A stretch of DNA of 64,000 nucleotides from NCBI GenBank assembly GCA_016710235.1, contig JADJLG010000001.1:857501-921500 (forward strand), written 5' to 3'. The notes below the pieces were generated by a model. That model worked only from the letters and a program-made list of their open reading frames with translations, did not search any database and was not told where the DNA came from. The stretch comes from Saprospiraceae bacterium. GTDB lineage: Bacteria > Bacteroidota > Bacteroidia > Chitinophagales > Saprospiraceae. Shown one piece after another: positions 18,167 to 27,296 of this stretch; the stretch's first letter is position 1; every line of letters starts with the position of its first letter. The position numbers and the translations under genes were made by a program.

Positions 18167-18319
18167 CTATTGTTCACTTTGTTGTGATTCACTTTGATGG
18201 CAGTGTTCTGTCCAATACTTGTGCCTTGCGTAATGTGGTTTACCCACGGTCAATGCCAACACTCCAATAGTTATCGCTGCACTTACCAGAACAATGATAA
18301 ATTTTGATTTACGATTCAT
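18167..18319 (-). CDS. Small single-pass membrane protein
   Basis: This encodes 50 residues: MNRKSKFIIVLVSAAITIGV then LALTVGKPHYARHKYWTEHC and a hydrophilic tail. One membrane segment near the N-terminus is followed by a His/Cys-containing tail (HYARHKYWTEHCHQ) that could bind metal. It begins 1 bp after the previous stop and is followed by the terminator. It is the last gene of an operon headed by an ECF sigma factor. Function unknown; regulation of the sigma factor is a guess. Confidence 0.55.
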   Translation of the reverse strand: MNRKSKFIIVLVSAAITIGVLALTVGKPHYARHKYWTEHCHQSESQQSEQ

Positions 18320-18320
18320 C

Positions 18321-18620
18321 TTAAATATTTTTATTTTTCATAAAATCTTTATTGCCACAATAAGAACTGCCCATACGTTCTTTAAATGATAAATACTCCT
18401 CTTCATCCATTCCTCTGATTTTCTCAGCAAATGCTAGCCGCATCTCAGGATGATAACCATAATGGCCTCCAAATCTGTGATGCATCATCATCCTACCCAT
18501 ACCAAATGGTGTAAAAATGAACTTGAGAAGAAGAATAATTAGCAATAATGGACCTGTAAAAAATAGGATCACCCCCAATAAAATACCGCCTGCTATAGGC
18601 TTTAATACATCTTTTGTCAT
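18321..18620 (-). CDS. Small membrane protein, His-rich, sigma-operon associated
   Basis: This encodes 99 residues. A long hydrophobic N-terminal part (AGGILLGVILFFTGPLLLII) forms one or two membrane helices. It is followed by a Met/His/Gly stretch (MGRMMMHHRFGGHYGYH) that could bind metal, then a charged helix (MDEEEYLSFKERM). It is third gene after the sigma factor. It may be an anti-sigma or metal-sensing partner. I know no named family. Confidence 0.6.
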   Translation of the reverse strand: MTKDVLKPIAGGILLGVILFFTGPLLLIILLLKFIFTPFGMGRMMMHHRFGGHYGYHPEMRLAFAEKIRGMDEEEYLSFKERMGSSYCGNKDFMKNKNI

Positions 18621-18694
18621 TTTGATAAATTTTCTTGTTTTATCAGGGTAGACGAACCAGCTTTCTTTTTACTTTAAATTTTTATAAAAAATTT

Positions 18695-19003
18695 TCATTC
18701 AACACAAGATTTACGTTTCCTCCACTCCTCCTTGATCCTTGCCTTCTCCTCCTCAGACATGCTCATCCACCTCTCCTTATGATGTGGAGAAAACGGGTGT
18801 CTTGGCTTCCCTCTGAAGCCATAACTGCCAAAAAGTATCCTGCTGAGAACAAACAAACCTAAGGCTTGTAAGTAGCCTATGGATTTTACACCAAAAAGAT
18901 CTACTACAATCCAATTCCATAAAAACAGTATAATAATTGGCACCACAAGAAGTAGCGCTATCGGTATGAGTATAAATAATTTCTTTCGGGAATGATTTAT
19001 CAT
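18695..19003 (-). CDS. Membrane protein next to sigma factor, possible anti-sigma
   Basis: This encodes 102 residues with two membrane helices (LFILIPIALLLVVPIIILFL and IGYLQALGLFVLSRILF), then a basic, charged C-terminal helix (MSMSEEEKARIKEEWRKRK). It begins 4 bp after the sigma factor stop, so the two are almost certainly co-transcribed. Position suggests it controls the sigma factor, but no zinc-type anti-sigma motif (HxxxCxxC) is seen. Confidence 0.6.
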   Translation of the reverse strand: MINHSRKKLFILIPIALLLVVPIIILFLWNWIVVDLFGVKSIGYLQALGLFVLSRILFGSYGFRGKPRHPFSPHHKERWMSMSEEEKARIKEEWRKRKSCVE

Positions 19004-19007
19004 CAGA

Positions 19008-19562
19008 TCAGTTTTTTAATAGTTCATTATATAATACATACAATCTTTTTCTTAGGTGTTTTATCGCATAGCTTTTTCGACTTATTATTGTTTTTATATT
19101 TTCACTTTGCTCATCAGCTATTTGCTTTAGAGTCTTTTCCTCCATTTCATTTTCTATAAATACCAGTCTTTGATTTTCAGGTAATTCATCCAAAGCTTTA
19201 AAAAGTTCAACCCATAATAAATCTTTAAGATGAGCCCACTCTGGATTTTGACTCTCGTCCAGCAATAACAGTTCTTTAATTTGAAAATCCCCGTCTTCAT
19301 CTTGAAAGGTCATTTCCTCCAAACTTTCAGTTTTTCGCTTTCGATAAAGGTCAGTTATCTTATTTCTCGAAACTGAAAACAGCCATGCACTGATATTTTC
19401 CAATTCACTGAGATTGGTTATTTTGCTAAACTGGTACCATACTTCTTGCAAAATATCCTCAGCATCTTCTGTACTTCTCGTTTTCCCTTTAATAAAAGAA
19501 AATAATTGACCTCTATACTTTTTTATAATTTCACCAAGAGAAGGTTTCAATATCTCACTCAT
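19008..19562 (-). CDS. ECF-type RNA polymerase sigma factor
   Basis: This encodes 184 residues. Sigma region 2 is clear (STEDAEDILQEVWYQFSKI, then ISAWLFSVSRNKITDLYRKR). Region 4 includes ALDELPENQRLVFIENEMEE, then TLKQIADEQSENIKTIISR as the helix-turn-helix. The acidic linker between them (QDEDGDFQIKELLLLDE) is longer than in minimal ECF factors. It should redirect RNA polymerase in response to an envelope signal. It heads an operon of three small membrane proteins. Confidence 0.93.
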   Translation of the reverse strand: MSEILKPSLGEIIKKYRGQLFSFIKGKTRSTEDAEDILQEVWYQFSKITNLSELENISAWLFSVSRNKITDLYRKRKTESLEEMTFQDEDGDFQIKELLLLDESQNPEWAHLKDLLWVELFKALDELPENQRLVFIENEMEEKTLKQIADEQSENIKTIISRKSYAIKHLRKRLYVLYNELLKN

Positions 19563-19887
19563 TCATTTTTACCCATTTTGATTTTATTGATCAATTTAAA
19601 AATTTGGAATCATCTTTTGTCTCCGATTAGTTTTTAAGTCGCTGATACAGATACTGAAAACCCTTCATATGTGAAGCACCCTTGATAAATTCAAGAACAA
19701 TATAATTGCCATAAGTGTGAATAAAGTTTCTCAACAGTCCTTTCAGTATTTGAATTTGTTTTTAAGATAAGTTTACAAATTAATAAATCAGTTGTGGAAA
19801 ATAGTATGAACCATTTTACATCATTCCAATACCAGAAAAATAGTTCAATAAAAGAAAATTTCCTACCATCACACCTGATTTGACTAA
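19563..19887. other. Intergenic region, nothing recognised
   Basis: About 325 AT-rich bases lie between two - strand genes. The open frame 19691-19891 is low-complexity and has no protein-like pattern. This must contain the sigma operon promoter, but I see no convincing TAnnTTTG. Confidence 0.5.
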
Positions 19888-20523
19888 TCACTTATTGGAC
19901 AATGATACGTATTGAAACAAATGAGAAGGTGATTCGGCTTGTTTAACCAGAAAATCCGCTACGTCAGAGCGATTTATTGAGCCAATTTTTATACCTTTAA
20001 AAAGTTTTGATTCTACCCTGTACTTTTCAGTCAATGGATCTGATTTCAAAATACCGGGTCTAACGATTTCCCATTTCAAATCTGACTTTGAAAAAATCTC
20101 TTCCATTATAGTTTTATCTGCATAAACGTCTTTTAAGAAAAATTTGAAAAACAGTTTCATAAAGAAATTGTGAACATAACTTCCACTTTCACCGGCGCCA
20201 AATCCAGTAAGGACGATGTATGGTTTATTTTTATTTAAGTCAGGTTCGATCTCGATAAGTAGCCTGGCAAAGTCAGAATAAAGCGTCGTGGCTTTCATAC
20301 TTTTACCTGTCCCTAAGGCAACGATAACTGCATCGCTTTCCTTCAAGACTTGCCTCAATACATTCCTGTCGGTAGCACTCCCCTTTACATCAATCAAGCT
20401 TGGGTCAGAAGGCAAACTCAGTCCGGATCTTGAGAGGGTAGTCACCCGGTGACCTCTTTCCAATGCACGTTTTACAGTCTCAAAGCCAACACCTGCAGAA
20501 GCACCAATAATTGTTAAATTCAT
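19888..20523 (-). CDS. NAD(P)-binding Rossmann-fold protein (SDR/NmrA-like)
   Basis: This encodes 211 residues from ATG 20523. The frame extends upstream to 20565, but a TATCTTTG promoter element at 20543-20550 lies within that extension, so the internal ATG is preferred. The start MNLTIIGASAGVGFETVKRA carries the GxxGxG-like dinucleotide-binding loop. VALGTGKS, IVLTGFGAG and EIVRPGIL follow as in atypical SDR proteins. It probably binds NADPH as a reductase or redox sensor. Its substrate is unknown. Confidence 0.82.
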   Translation of the reverse strand: MNLTIIGASAGVGFETVKRALERGHRVTTLSRSGLSLPSDPSLIDVKGSATDRNVLRQVLKESDAVIVALGTGKSMKATTLYSDFARLLIEIEPDLNKNKPYIVLTGFGAGESGSYVHNFFMKLFFKFFLKDVYADKTIMEEIFSKSDLKWEIVRPGILKSDPLTEKYRVESKLFKGIKIGSINRSDVADFLVKQAESPSHLFQYVSLSNK

Positions 20524-20542
20524 TTCTATCTGTTGTGAGCTA

Positions 20543-20550
20543 CAAAGATA
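20543..20550 (-). promoter_or_regulatory. -7 promoter element of the SDR-like gene
   Basis: On the - strand TATCTTTG matches TAnnTTTG and lies 20 bases before ATG 20523. It decides the start codon of the gene. Confidence 0.5.
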
Positions 20551-20565
20551 AATCCCATCGTTCAA

Positions 20566-21584
20566 AAAGTATAAATTGTCCCGGTAAACCTATAGCACTT
20601 TAGCGTTTAGCTGCCAAAACCCAGCTACTCAATCTCAAATTCCAATACCCCAATGGAGGCAAACTCAAATTCTTAGGCTATACTTGCATCGCTATTATAT
20701 GATCAACTATGCTAACAGCATTGAGTATGATTTTCGTTTTGAAAATCTATGCCAATGATGTAGTGACCATTATGAAAACAGAATTGTCATTTGTCTTTAT
20801 TGAGCTCATTATTAATTCTAAATATACAACTTTACATTTATTATACTATTTGTGGATTAAGTCTGCTAAATTTTTTTGATCTGTACATAACTCACTATAT
20901 TCATAAGCACAGCGTAATCTATTAGACTTTTGATTTCAAAAAATAAAAAATCGGTAGTGCTAATTACAATTTAAATGAATATTAGATTTTAAGATTAATA
21001 TATCTTTTAGTATTTATCCAAATAAAAATTCTACTCGTGATTCTCCATCTCCGATCCTAATTATATAGATGAGACTCAATAATTAAGAGTAGAAATTATC
21101 TTAAAATACAACTATGCATCTCATAGAATAGATTCATTCATCCCTAAATAAATACGATTCATAAATTAATTTACTGGGTTTGCAAATTGTTCCTCTACGC
21201 AGGTTGCAATACAGATAGCTTTACACAAAATTTATCTCAAATCTCAAAATATAGCTAATTATAAAAAACAAAACTAATCACACAATTCATTCATGATTGA
21301 TTTGGATAAAAAGATCTTGATTATCCAATTCATGACAGTAGTGCAGAAGAGTATTGTAAAATTCAGGTAAAATGAATCTTGATGGTGAGGCCATTCAATA
21401 TCTTATTACACCTAATAAAGCTGAAATTTGAATGCTTTATTTAATCAATTAAATATTTTTTCATTTACAAGCCTTCGCTAAAAAGTGGATAACAATTTAC
21501 AATCTCTTAAGACAAATAGATTAACAGTCAACTTCGATAAGAAAATATGAATAGAAACAAATTAAACTCATTGATTAAAAATAA
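20566..21584. other. 1-kb AT-rich region without recognised genes
   Basis: I find no open frame with protein-like composition, no strong inverted repeat and no tRNA here. It separates a - strand gene from a + strand pair and so should hold the promoter of the barrel gene at 21585. Confidence 0.5.
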
Positions 21585-22601
21585 ATGAACCAGCTTATGC
21601 TACTACAACTTTACTCCTTAAAACCAAGGGCAGGGTTTTTACATCACTTTCTTCCGCCAGGAATCACAATATTCCTCCTATTGCTCTCAGGAAGAAATAT
21701 TAATGCTCTACATGCACAAACTCCATTTGACGGCATCATGATGCCAAAACACAATACATGTATTTTTGCAGGTTATTCGCAGGGAAGTTTTGATCATTAT
21801 TGGGAAGCTGACAGATTGCGTACCAACGAAACAATTTCAAAATTTACCAGACGATCTTATTCCTGGATGGCAGCAGTTGGCATCATAGATAAACTCAATG
21901 TTTATGCAGGTTTTCCTTATATCCAAACTAGTTCAGCCGAGCCAAATGGAGGAAGATTGGATGGAGTAAATGGTTTGCAGGATTTAGACCTCGCCGCTAA
22001 ATATCAATTTCTGAATAAAGAAGGAGAATTTGGAACTACCAGAGCATCAGCGACAATAGACTTCACCACTCCGTTGACAAAATATCTTTCAGATTATCAA
22101 CCATACAGCATCGGCCTGGGTGCTCCACAATTGACCTACCAGTTATTGGTATCTCACCAATTTAAACCCGGTGTGTATCTGAGGGCAAATGCCGCATATT
22201 TTTGGCGAGGATATACGAAAGCAGAGCGTATTTATTATTATGCTGATGGGAGCCATTATTCTGACTGGATGGACGTTCCAAGCGCTTGGACATTTGGTGG
22301 AGCCTTAGGGGGCTATTTATTTGGAGAAGATTTAAGACTTGAATTAAGTTATGTAAATTTTTCTTCAACAGATGGCGACGACATTCGTCCTTATAATTCG
22401 TCACAACCGACCAACAAAGTGGATTTCGGGCAGGTAGGGTTTCTTGCCCAATACAAACCAAAATTTGCTAAAGGATTAGGCTTGATCGTCAATCACCAAC
22501 GGACCATTACAGGTAGAAATACCGGTAAAATCAACACCACCTGTTTCGGTCTTACTTATCAATTTGTATATTATAAAAACAAACCTACTAATGAAAACTA
22601 A
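21585..22601 (+). CDS. Putative outer-membrane beta-barrel/transporter
   Basis: This encodes 338 residues. A hydrophobic N-terminus (PPGITIFLLLLSGRNINALH then AQ) acts as a signal peptide. The mature part shows alternating strands ending in aromatic residues (KLNVYAGFPYIQ, GVYLRANAAYFWRG, LRLELSYVNF, CFGLTYQFVYYK), typical of MetA/phenol-transport-type barrels. Its last residues overlap the start of the following haloperoxidase-like gene (ATG 22591), so the two are coupled. It may transport the substrate or product of that enzyme. Confidence 0.65.
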   Translation: MNQLMLLQLYSLKPRAGFLHHFLPPGITIFLLLLSGRNINALHAQTPFDGIMMPKHNTCIFAGYSQGSFDHYWEADRLRTNETISKFTRRSYSWMAAVGIIDKLNVYAGFPYIQTSSAEPNGGRLDGVNGLQDLDLAAKYQFLNKEGEFGTTRASATIDFTTPLTKYLSDYQPYSIGLGAPQLTYQLLVSHQFKPGVYLRANAAYFWRGYTKAERIYYYADGSHYSDWMDVPSAWTFGGALGGYLFGEDLRLELSYVNFSSTDGDDIRPYNSSQPTNKVDFGQVGFLAQYKPKFAKGLGLIVNHQRTITGRNTGKINTTCFGLTYQFVYYKNKPTNEN

Positions 22602-24123
22602 AATCTATATCGCATTATTTTCCTTTCTTTTTATCACAGCATGTGAAAAAGACATACCAACGCATTACGAATATGACAGTTATTCATTTTCAAATACTGA
22701 TAAGGACGCGGGTAACTGGAAAACAACTTTGATCAGCTCAGCTCTTCAAATCAATGTTGTCCCACCCACTGCAATAAATAGCCCTGAATATCTCGCTGAA
22801 CTTGCACAACTTAAAACTACACAGCTATCACTTCCGGAAAACATTCAAAGTGATATCAAGTATTGGACCAACAATCCAGTACTTCGTTGGAATGAAATTG
22901 CCAGGGAGTTAATTGCTAAATACAATCTCATTCCAGGCCCAAACGATGATGGAACTTATACTCTCCCCAACGCTTCGAAACCAACAGGACCTCCTCCTTT
23001 TCCTTTTGCTCATCCTCCCTACGCCTGCAGGGCTTTGGCATACTTGTCTGTAGCTCAATATGATGGTCTGATCACAGCCTGGTACTATAAGTCCTTATAT
23101 TCTCGGGCAGCAGCCTGCGTTACCGATCCGAATATTCATAACTTTCATCAGACCAATACGATCCCTTCTTATCCTTCGGATGAAGCGGTTATTGCAAGGG
23201 TTTCAAAAGAAATCCTAACAGCCATGTTTCCATTGGAAAAAGAATATCTGAATACTCTGGAATCAAAACATCTCGCTGCTATCAGATCCGCCGGAACTTG
23301 TGTCCAAAGTGACGTAGATGCCGGAATATCAATAGCAAATGAAATAGCAGCTCTGGCGTTGCAACGAGCATCATCAGATGGAATGAAAAATGCACAAGCC
23401 CCTAAAGCAGTGGCAGATTCCATAAAAAATGATGCTATATCAAGATTTGGCTGGAGTTGGGTCAATTTGGAAATCCCTGCAAGACCAGTTGGACTTACTC
23501 CGCTTTTTGGTAAAGTGCGTATGTGGAATGTCCCAAATGTACAAGTTGTCAGGCCGGGAGCTCCACCTGCATTTGGCTCTAATGAATACAATGCCTGCGT
23601 CGCCCAACTTAAAGACTATGCTGCTAATTTGACAAGAGAAAGGAGAAGGATTGCCAATTATTGGTCAGATGGTCTTGGCACGTATACGCCACCGGGACAC
23701 TGGAATGAAATTGCCACAAGTATCATCGTAGCACAAAAATTGAATCCTATACGAACAGCGAGAATATTGGCCTATATGAATATGGCTATAATGGATGGTG
23801 GTATCAGCTGTTGGGATGCTAAGTACTACTATCATTATCCAAGACCTATTCAAAATATTGCAGGATTTAAAACCATCCTGGGCACTCCGAATTTTCCATC
23901 TTATACCTCGGGGCATAGTGTATTTTCTGCCGCTGCTGCCGATGTATTGGCGTATTTCTTTCCATCACATGCACAATCCGTTAATGAAATGGCAAATGAA
24001 GCAGCGGTATCACGAATCTATGGAGGGATACACTGGGCTTTTGACGCCAGCGCAGGATTGACTCAGGGCAAAGCAGTAGCAAAATATTCTATCGATCTCG
24101 CAAAAAAAGACGGTGCTGAATAA
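22591..24123 (+). CDS. PAP2/vanadium-haloperoxidase-like lipoprotein
   Basis: This encodes 510 residues from ATG 22591, inside the end of the barrel gene. The lipobox is FITACEK near residue 17. The PAP2/haloperoxidase active site is complete near the C-terminus: KYYYHYPRPIQ (K-x6-RP type), SYTSGHSVFSAAAADVL (PSGH-like) and SRIYGGIHWAFD (SRxxxxxHxxxD). These residues bind phosphate or vanadate. It could be a phosphatase or a vanadium-dependent haloperoxidase. The long helical N-terminal half favours the haloperoxidase group. Confidence 0.85.
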   Translation: MKTKIYIALFSFLFITACEKDIPTHYEYDSYSFSNTDKDAGNWKTTLISSALQINVVPPTAINSPEYLAELAQLKTTQLSLPENIQSDIKYWTNNPVLRWNEIARELIAKYNLIPGPNDDGTYTLPNASKPTGPPPFPFAHPPYACRALAYLSVAQYDGLITAWYYKSLYSRAAACVTDPNIHNFHQTNTIPSYPSDEAVIARVSKEILTAMFPLEKEYLNTLESKHLAAIRSAGTCVQSDVDAGISIANEIAALALQRASSDGMKNAQAPKAVADSIKNDAISRFGWSWVNLEIPARPVGLTPLFGKVRMWNVPNVQVVRPGAPPAFGSNEYNACVAQLKDYAANLTRERRRIANYWSDGLGTYTPPGHWNEIATSIIVAQKLNPIRTARILAYMNMAIMDGGISCWDAKYYYHYPRPIQNIAGFKTILGTPNFPSYTSGHSVFSAAAADVLAYFFPSHAQSVNEMANEAAVSRIYGGIHWAFDASAGLTQGKAVAKYSIDLAKKDGAE

Positions 24124-24608
24124 TGCATTTTCACATTATTAATCGGAGAATTTGCTTGTGATTATCTATACCTACTGTCACATTTTCCAGATAGTATTGC
24201 TTCGAGAACATCCTATCTTCTTGCACTACATACAATACTGATAATCAGAACTTGATTATATTAAGATTATCATCAAATTAAACTTTTCATCAATCTACAT
24301 TAAACCTGAAACTTACATATAGAATGTGAATTCTCATGCACTTCTAAAAAATTAATCTCCAATAAATATATCCCACAATAATTACATTTTTATCAAAAAC
24401 ACACAATTAAGGTAGACCTTAAAAAAATTCACTCTGAAAGTCAACAAAAAAACGGTGGAGAGGGTTTGCACTTTTGAAAACAATAATTTCAAAAGCTCAG
24501 AAGTTGACTAAAGTGCACACTCTAAGATGAAAATAAATAAATATTGGCTGTCAATACCAAATAATTTTTACTTTGCATCATCATGAGTATTTCAATTCAC
24601 CATTGATC
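24124..24608. other. Intergenic region with nested palindrome
   Basis: About 480 AT-rich bases separate the haloperoxidase-like gene from the TMEM175 gene. The only structure is the nested inverted repeat at 24459-24523, listed separately. No gene seen. Confidence 0.5.
24459..24523. repeat. Nested inverted repeats upstream of TMEM175 gene
   Basis: The outer arms AGAGGGTTTGCACTTT (24459-24474) and AAAGTGCACACTCT (24510-24523) are near-complementary. Inside them CTTTTGAAA (24471-24479) and TTTCAAAAG (24487-24495) pair perfectly. The two stems overlap by a few bases, so they could form alternative structures. The role may be operator, RNA hairpin or an element end. Confidence 0.45.
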
Positions 24609-25264
24609 ATGAAAGAGAAAAACATTGCATACGAACGTGTCATTTTTTTTAGCGATGCCGTGGTAGCTATAGCGATCACTTTGCTTGCACTGGAGTTGAG
24701 AGTTGAACTGCCACCCGGAGAACATCTCACATTTTCTGCGCTGATAAAACCCTGGCACAATTATGCTGCCTTCCTTCTTTCTTTCGTCACAATAGCAGGT
24801 TTATGGAGAACTCACCACAATTTCTTTGTTCATATCGAAAGGATAGACGAACGAATGCTCTATATCAATATTTTGTGGTTGTTCTTTTTGGTCGTTTTAC
24901 CATTTTCAACTACACTGGTAAGCCAATATTTTGGTGATACACCTGCTATCTTCATGTACAGTCTCAATATTTTTTTGTTATCCTTATCACAAAACTTCAT
25001 TTGGGATTACGCCAACGGAAAAGAAGAATTCATGACATATGATGAAATGCAGTTGGACGTCCGCAAACGCATCACTTGGATGATGAACGCCTATGTAATC
25101 AATGCTTTTTGGCTATGATCTTTTCTTTCTACATGCCAAAAATTGCATTTCTTCTATTGTATTTTAGAGTACCCATATTCATTTTTGGCCTGTTCTACCT
25201 CGCACAAAAAAGACGAATTGAATTATCAACAAATGGACGTAAACCTTCCGGAAAAAAAAATTGA
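24609..25264 (+). pseudogene. TMEM175-family potassium channel, one-base frameshift
   Basis: From ATG 24609 the protein begins MKEKNIAYERVIFFSDAVVA then IAITLLALEL, the FSD signature of bacterial TMEM175 channels. Four membrane helices follow to NAYVINAF, where the frame runs into TGA at 25117. The next frame continues LAMIFSFYMPKIAFLLLYF to 25264. Adding one T to the run at 25106-25110 restores a protein of about 218 residues. TMEM175 proteins conduct potassium. The gene is either recently broken or affected by a homopolymer error. Confidence 0.8.
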
Positions 25265-25452
25265 CAGTCAACCTGAACTTGGAAATTAAACTTGAAAACA
25301 TCCCAACTCGCTATATTTGAATAGCAAAAGCTGAAAAGTATTCCAGTAAACCATAGGTGTTCATGTTTGGATAATATTAATAAAAAAAATATTCATATGC
25401 AGATACCAGATGATATATCTGTGGTGAAAATGCATCACATTAGAAAATAAGT

Positions 25453-25720
25453 TTACTCTCCACATTTAACAAACTTTAATGTTTCTATTTCGCCATCTAG
25501 TTCTATCCTTATAAAATAAATTCCTTCCTCGAATTGGCTTACATCTATAAAATCCTCTGCGTCTCCATTCGTTCTACTACCCAATAATTGTCTATCTAAA
25601 ATATCACAGATTTAAACTTCAATAGATAATCTACTTTTTGAGAAGACCAAGAAATAATTTTGTTTTCATCGATCTGTATTTTTCAATTTGGGCCATTTCA
25701 ATTTAGAATCGCTAAGTTAC
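25453..25720 (-). pseudogene. Remnant of a T9SS C-terminal sorting domain
   Basis: On the - strand the frame ending in TAA at 25453 reads ICDILDRQLLGSRTNGDAED, then DVSQFEEGIYFIRIELDG and a KFVKCG end. This is a type A T9SS sorting domain. Upstream, in another frame, comes IDENKIISWSSQKVDYLL. There is no start codon and no rest of the protein, so only the 3' end of a secreted-protein gene survives. Confidence 0.55.
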
Positions 25721-25796
25721 ATGCACAAGAAAACTTAACATGAATTTCTAGCTTTTGGCATATTATTTGGTCAACATATAGAAAAATTTAAATATT

Positions 25797-25997
25797 ATGT
25801 CAGTAGTAAAAGTCATCGAAATCATGTGTAGCTCTAAGAAGAGTTGGGAAGATGCAACTGCCACAGGTGTTGCCAAAGCTGCAAAATCTCTTAAGAATAT
25901 TCGCTCTGCTTGGGTGCAGGATCAAAGTGTGACTGTGGACAAGGGCAAAGTAAAAGAATATCGTATTACCTTAAAATTGAGCTTCGAACTAGAATAA
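25797..25997 (+). CDS. Dodecin, flavin-binding protein
   Basis: This encodes 66 residues with the dodecin pattern: VVKVIEIMCSSKKSWEDATA, then AKAAKSLKNIRSAWVQDQ and KVKEYRITLKLSFELE. The Trp in the NIRSAWV strand is the position that stacks on the flavin ring in dodecins. Dodecins assemble as hollow dodecamers storing riboflavin or FMN in the cytoplasm. The gene is single and faces bshA, with a shared hairpin between. Confidence 0.93.
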   Translation: MSVVKVIEIMCSSKKSWEDATATGVAKAAKSLKNIRSAWVQDQSVTVDKGKVKEYRITLKLSFELE

Positions 25998-26015
25998 TTA
26001 AAGATTAAAAATATT

Positions 26016-26049
26016 CATTCCCTGCTTGTAAGTGATCAATCAGGGAATG
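26016..26049. terminator. Bidirectional-type hairpin between dodecin and bshA
   Basis: CATTCCCTG (26016-26024) and CAGGGAATG (26041-26049) form a perfect 9-bp stem with a 16-base loop between two convergent genes. A T-rich stretch follows on the - strand side. The + strand tail is weaker. Confidence 0.55.
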
Positions 26050-26075
26050 CTATGTTTTGAGAAAATTCAGTAATT

Positions 26076-27215
26076 TCAAACGGAAGTTGATCTGGCCCCG
26101 ATTACTTTCTCATAATGTTGAATGTATTTCGGTAGAATCTTCAACAGGTCAAATTCGTGAGCCTGTGCGATAGCCTGCTTCCTAAAAAGCGATAACTTCT
26201 GTTGATCTCTCAGGAGTTCTATACTTCTTTCTGCCATCATTTCAAAATCTCCGGTGGGGCAAATAAATCCACTATAGCCATCCCTGATCACTTCTTGTAA
26301 ACCTCCTGCATCAGAAGACACCACGGGAACTCCACAAGCCATGGCTTCCAAAGCTGCCAGCCCGAAAGACTCTTTTTCTGATGCTACGACAAACACATCC
26401 GCCATAGATAACAAATCTTCTATCGCTTCCTGCTTACCCAAAAATACTAAACGGTTTTCGACTCCTAGTTCACGCCCTAATTCTGTTACAGCAGTTCGTT
26501 CGGGACCATCACCGACCAATACAAGTTTGCTATCGATCGATGCACTGACTATTGCAAACATTCTGACAATATCCACAACCCTTTTTACCTTCCTAAAATT
26601 GCTGATGTGCATCAAGATTTTCTGATCATCTGAGACAAACTGCCTTCGCAGATTTTTGCAATCCTTCATATAAAATCGATTGAAGTCTATAAAATTGGGA
26701 ATGACCTCGATAGGATTAATAATATGAAAAGACTCCAGAGTATCCGACTTCAGTGATTGGCTAACCGCAGTCACGCCGTCGGATTGGTTAATGCCAAATT
26801 CTACTGTGGGATGAAATGAACTCTCGGTGCCCACAAGAGTGATATCCGTACCATGCAAGGTTGTCACAATAGGTAGATAGATCCCTTTTGTCTTCAGGAT
26901 CTCTCTTGCCAAAAATGCGATAGTGGCATGTGGAATAGCATAGTGGACGTGAAGAATCTCCAACTTGTAATGAAGGGCAACGTCGACTATTTTACTGGTC
27001 AATGCACTATCATAAGGCTTAAAATCGAACAAGGGATATTCAAATGAACTCACCTCGTGGTAAAAGGTCCTTGGATGATATGGTCCCAGTCTTACAGGCC
27101 TTTTGTAACTGATGAAATGAACCTCACAGCCTTTATCTGCTAGGGCAATACCGAGCTCGGTAGCTACCACCCCACTACCTCCGTAAGTCGGATAACATAC
27201 TATACCTATTCGCAT
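26076..27215 (-). CDS. bshA: N-acetyl-alpha-D-glucosaminyl L-malate synthase
   Basis: This encodes 379 residues (a second ATG one codon upstream at 27218 is possible). It is a GT4 glycosyltransferase with the BshA N-terminus MRIGIVCYPTYGGSGVVATE. LHVHYAIPHA and TTLHGTDITLVG come next. The C-terminal donor-binding region is ASEKESFGLAALEAMACGVP with the E-x7-E pair. BshA joins GlcNAc from UDP-GlcNAc to L-malate, the first step of bacillithiol synthesis. Length and motifs are complete. It is divergent from the MerR-type gene, with an 80-bp gap. Confidence 0.95.
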   Translation of the reverse strand: MRIGIVCYPTYGGSGVVATELGIALADKGCEVHFISYKRPVRLGPYHPRTFYHEVSSFEYPLFDFKPYDSALTSKIVDVALHYKLEILHVHYAIPHATIAFLAREILKTKGIYLPIVTTLHGTDITLVGTESSFHPTVEFGINQSDGVTAVSQSLKSDTLESFHIINPIEVIPNFIDFNRFYMKDCKNLRRQFVSDDQKILMHISNFRKVKRVVDIVRMFAIVSASIDSKLVLVGDGPERTAVTELGRELGVENRLVFLGKQEAIEDLLSMADVFVVASEKESFGLAALEAMACGVPVVSSDAGGLQEVIRDGYSGFICPTGDFEMMAERSIELLRDQQKLSLFRKQAIAQAHEFDLLKILPKYIQHYEKVIGARSTSV

Positions 27216-27258
27216 CATATAAGCGGAAAAACAATAGTTTTTGCCTGATTGTTAAAGA

Positions 27259-27266
27259 TAGGTTTG
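27259..27266 (+). promoter_or_regulatory. -7 element of the MerR-type regulator
   Basis: TAGGTTTG matches TAnnTTTG and lies 30 bases before the TTG start at 27297. No -33 element at the correct spacing is obvious. Confidence 0.35.
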
Positions 27267-27296
27267 AATAATTGATCAAAGTCAAAAAACTAAGCA

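Noticed and set aside
19691..19891. Possible 66-residue - strand gene downstream of the SDR-like gene
   Set aside because: Low-complexity, overlaps the end of the SDR-like gene and shows no domain.
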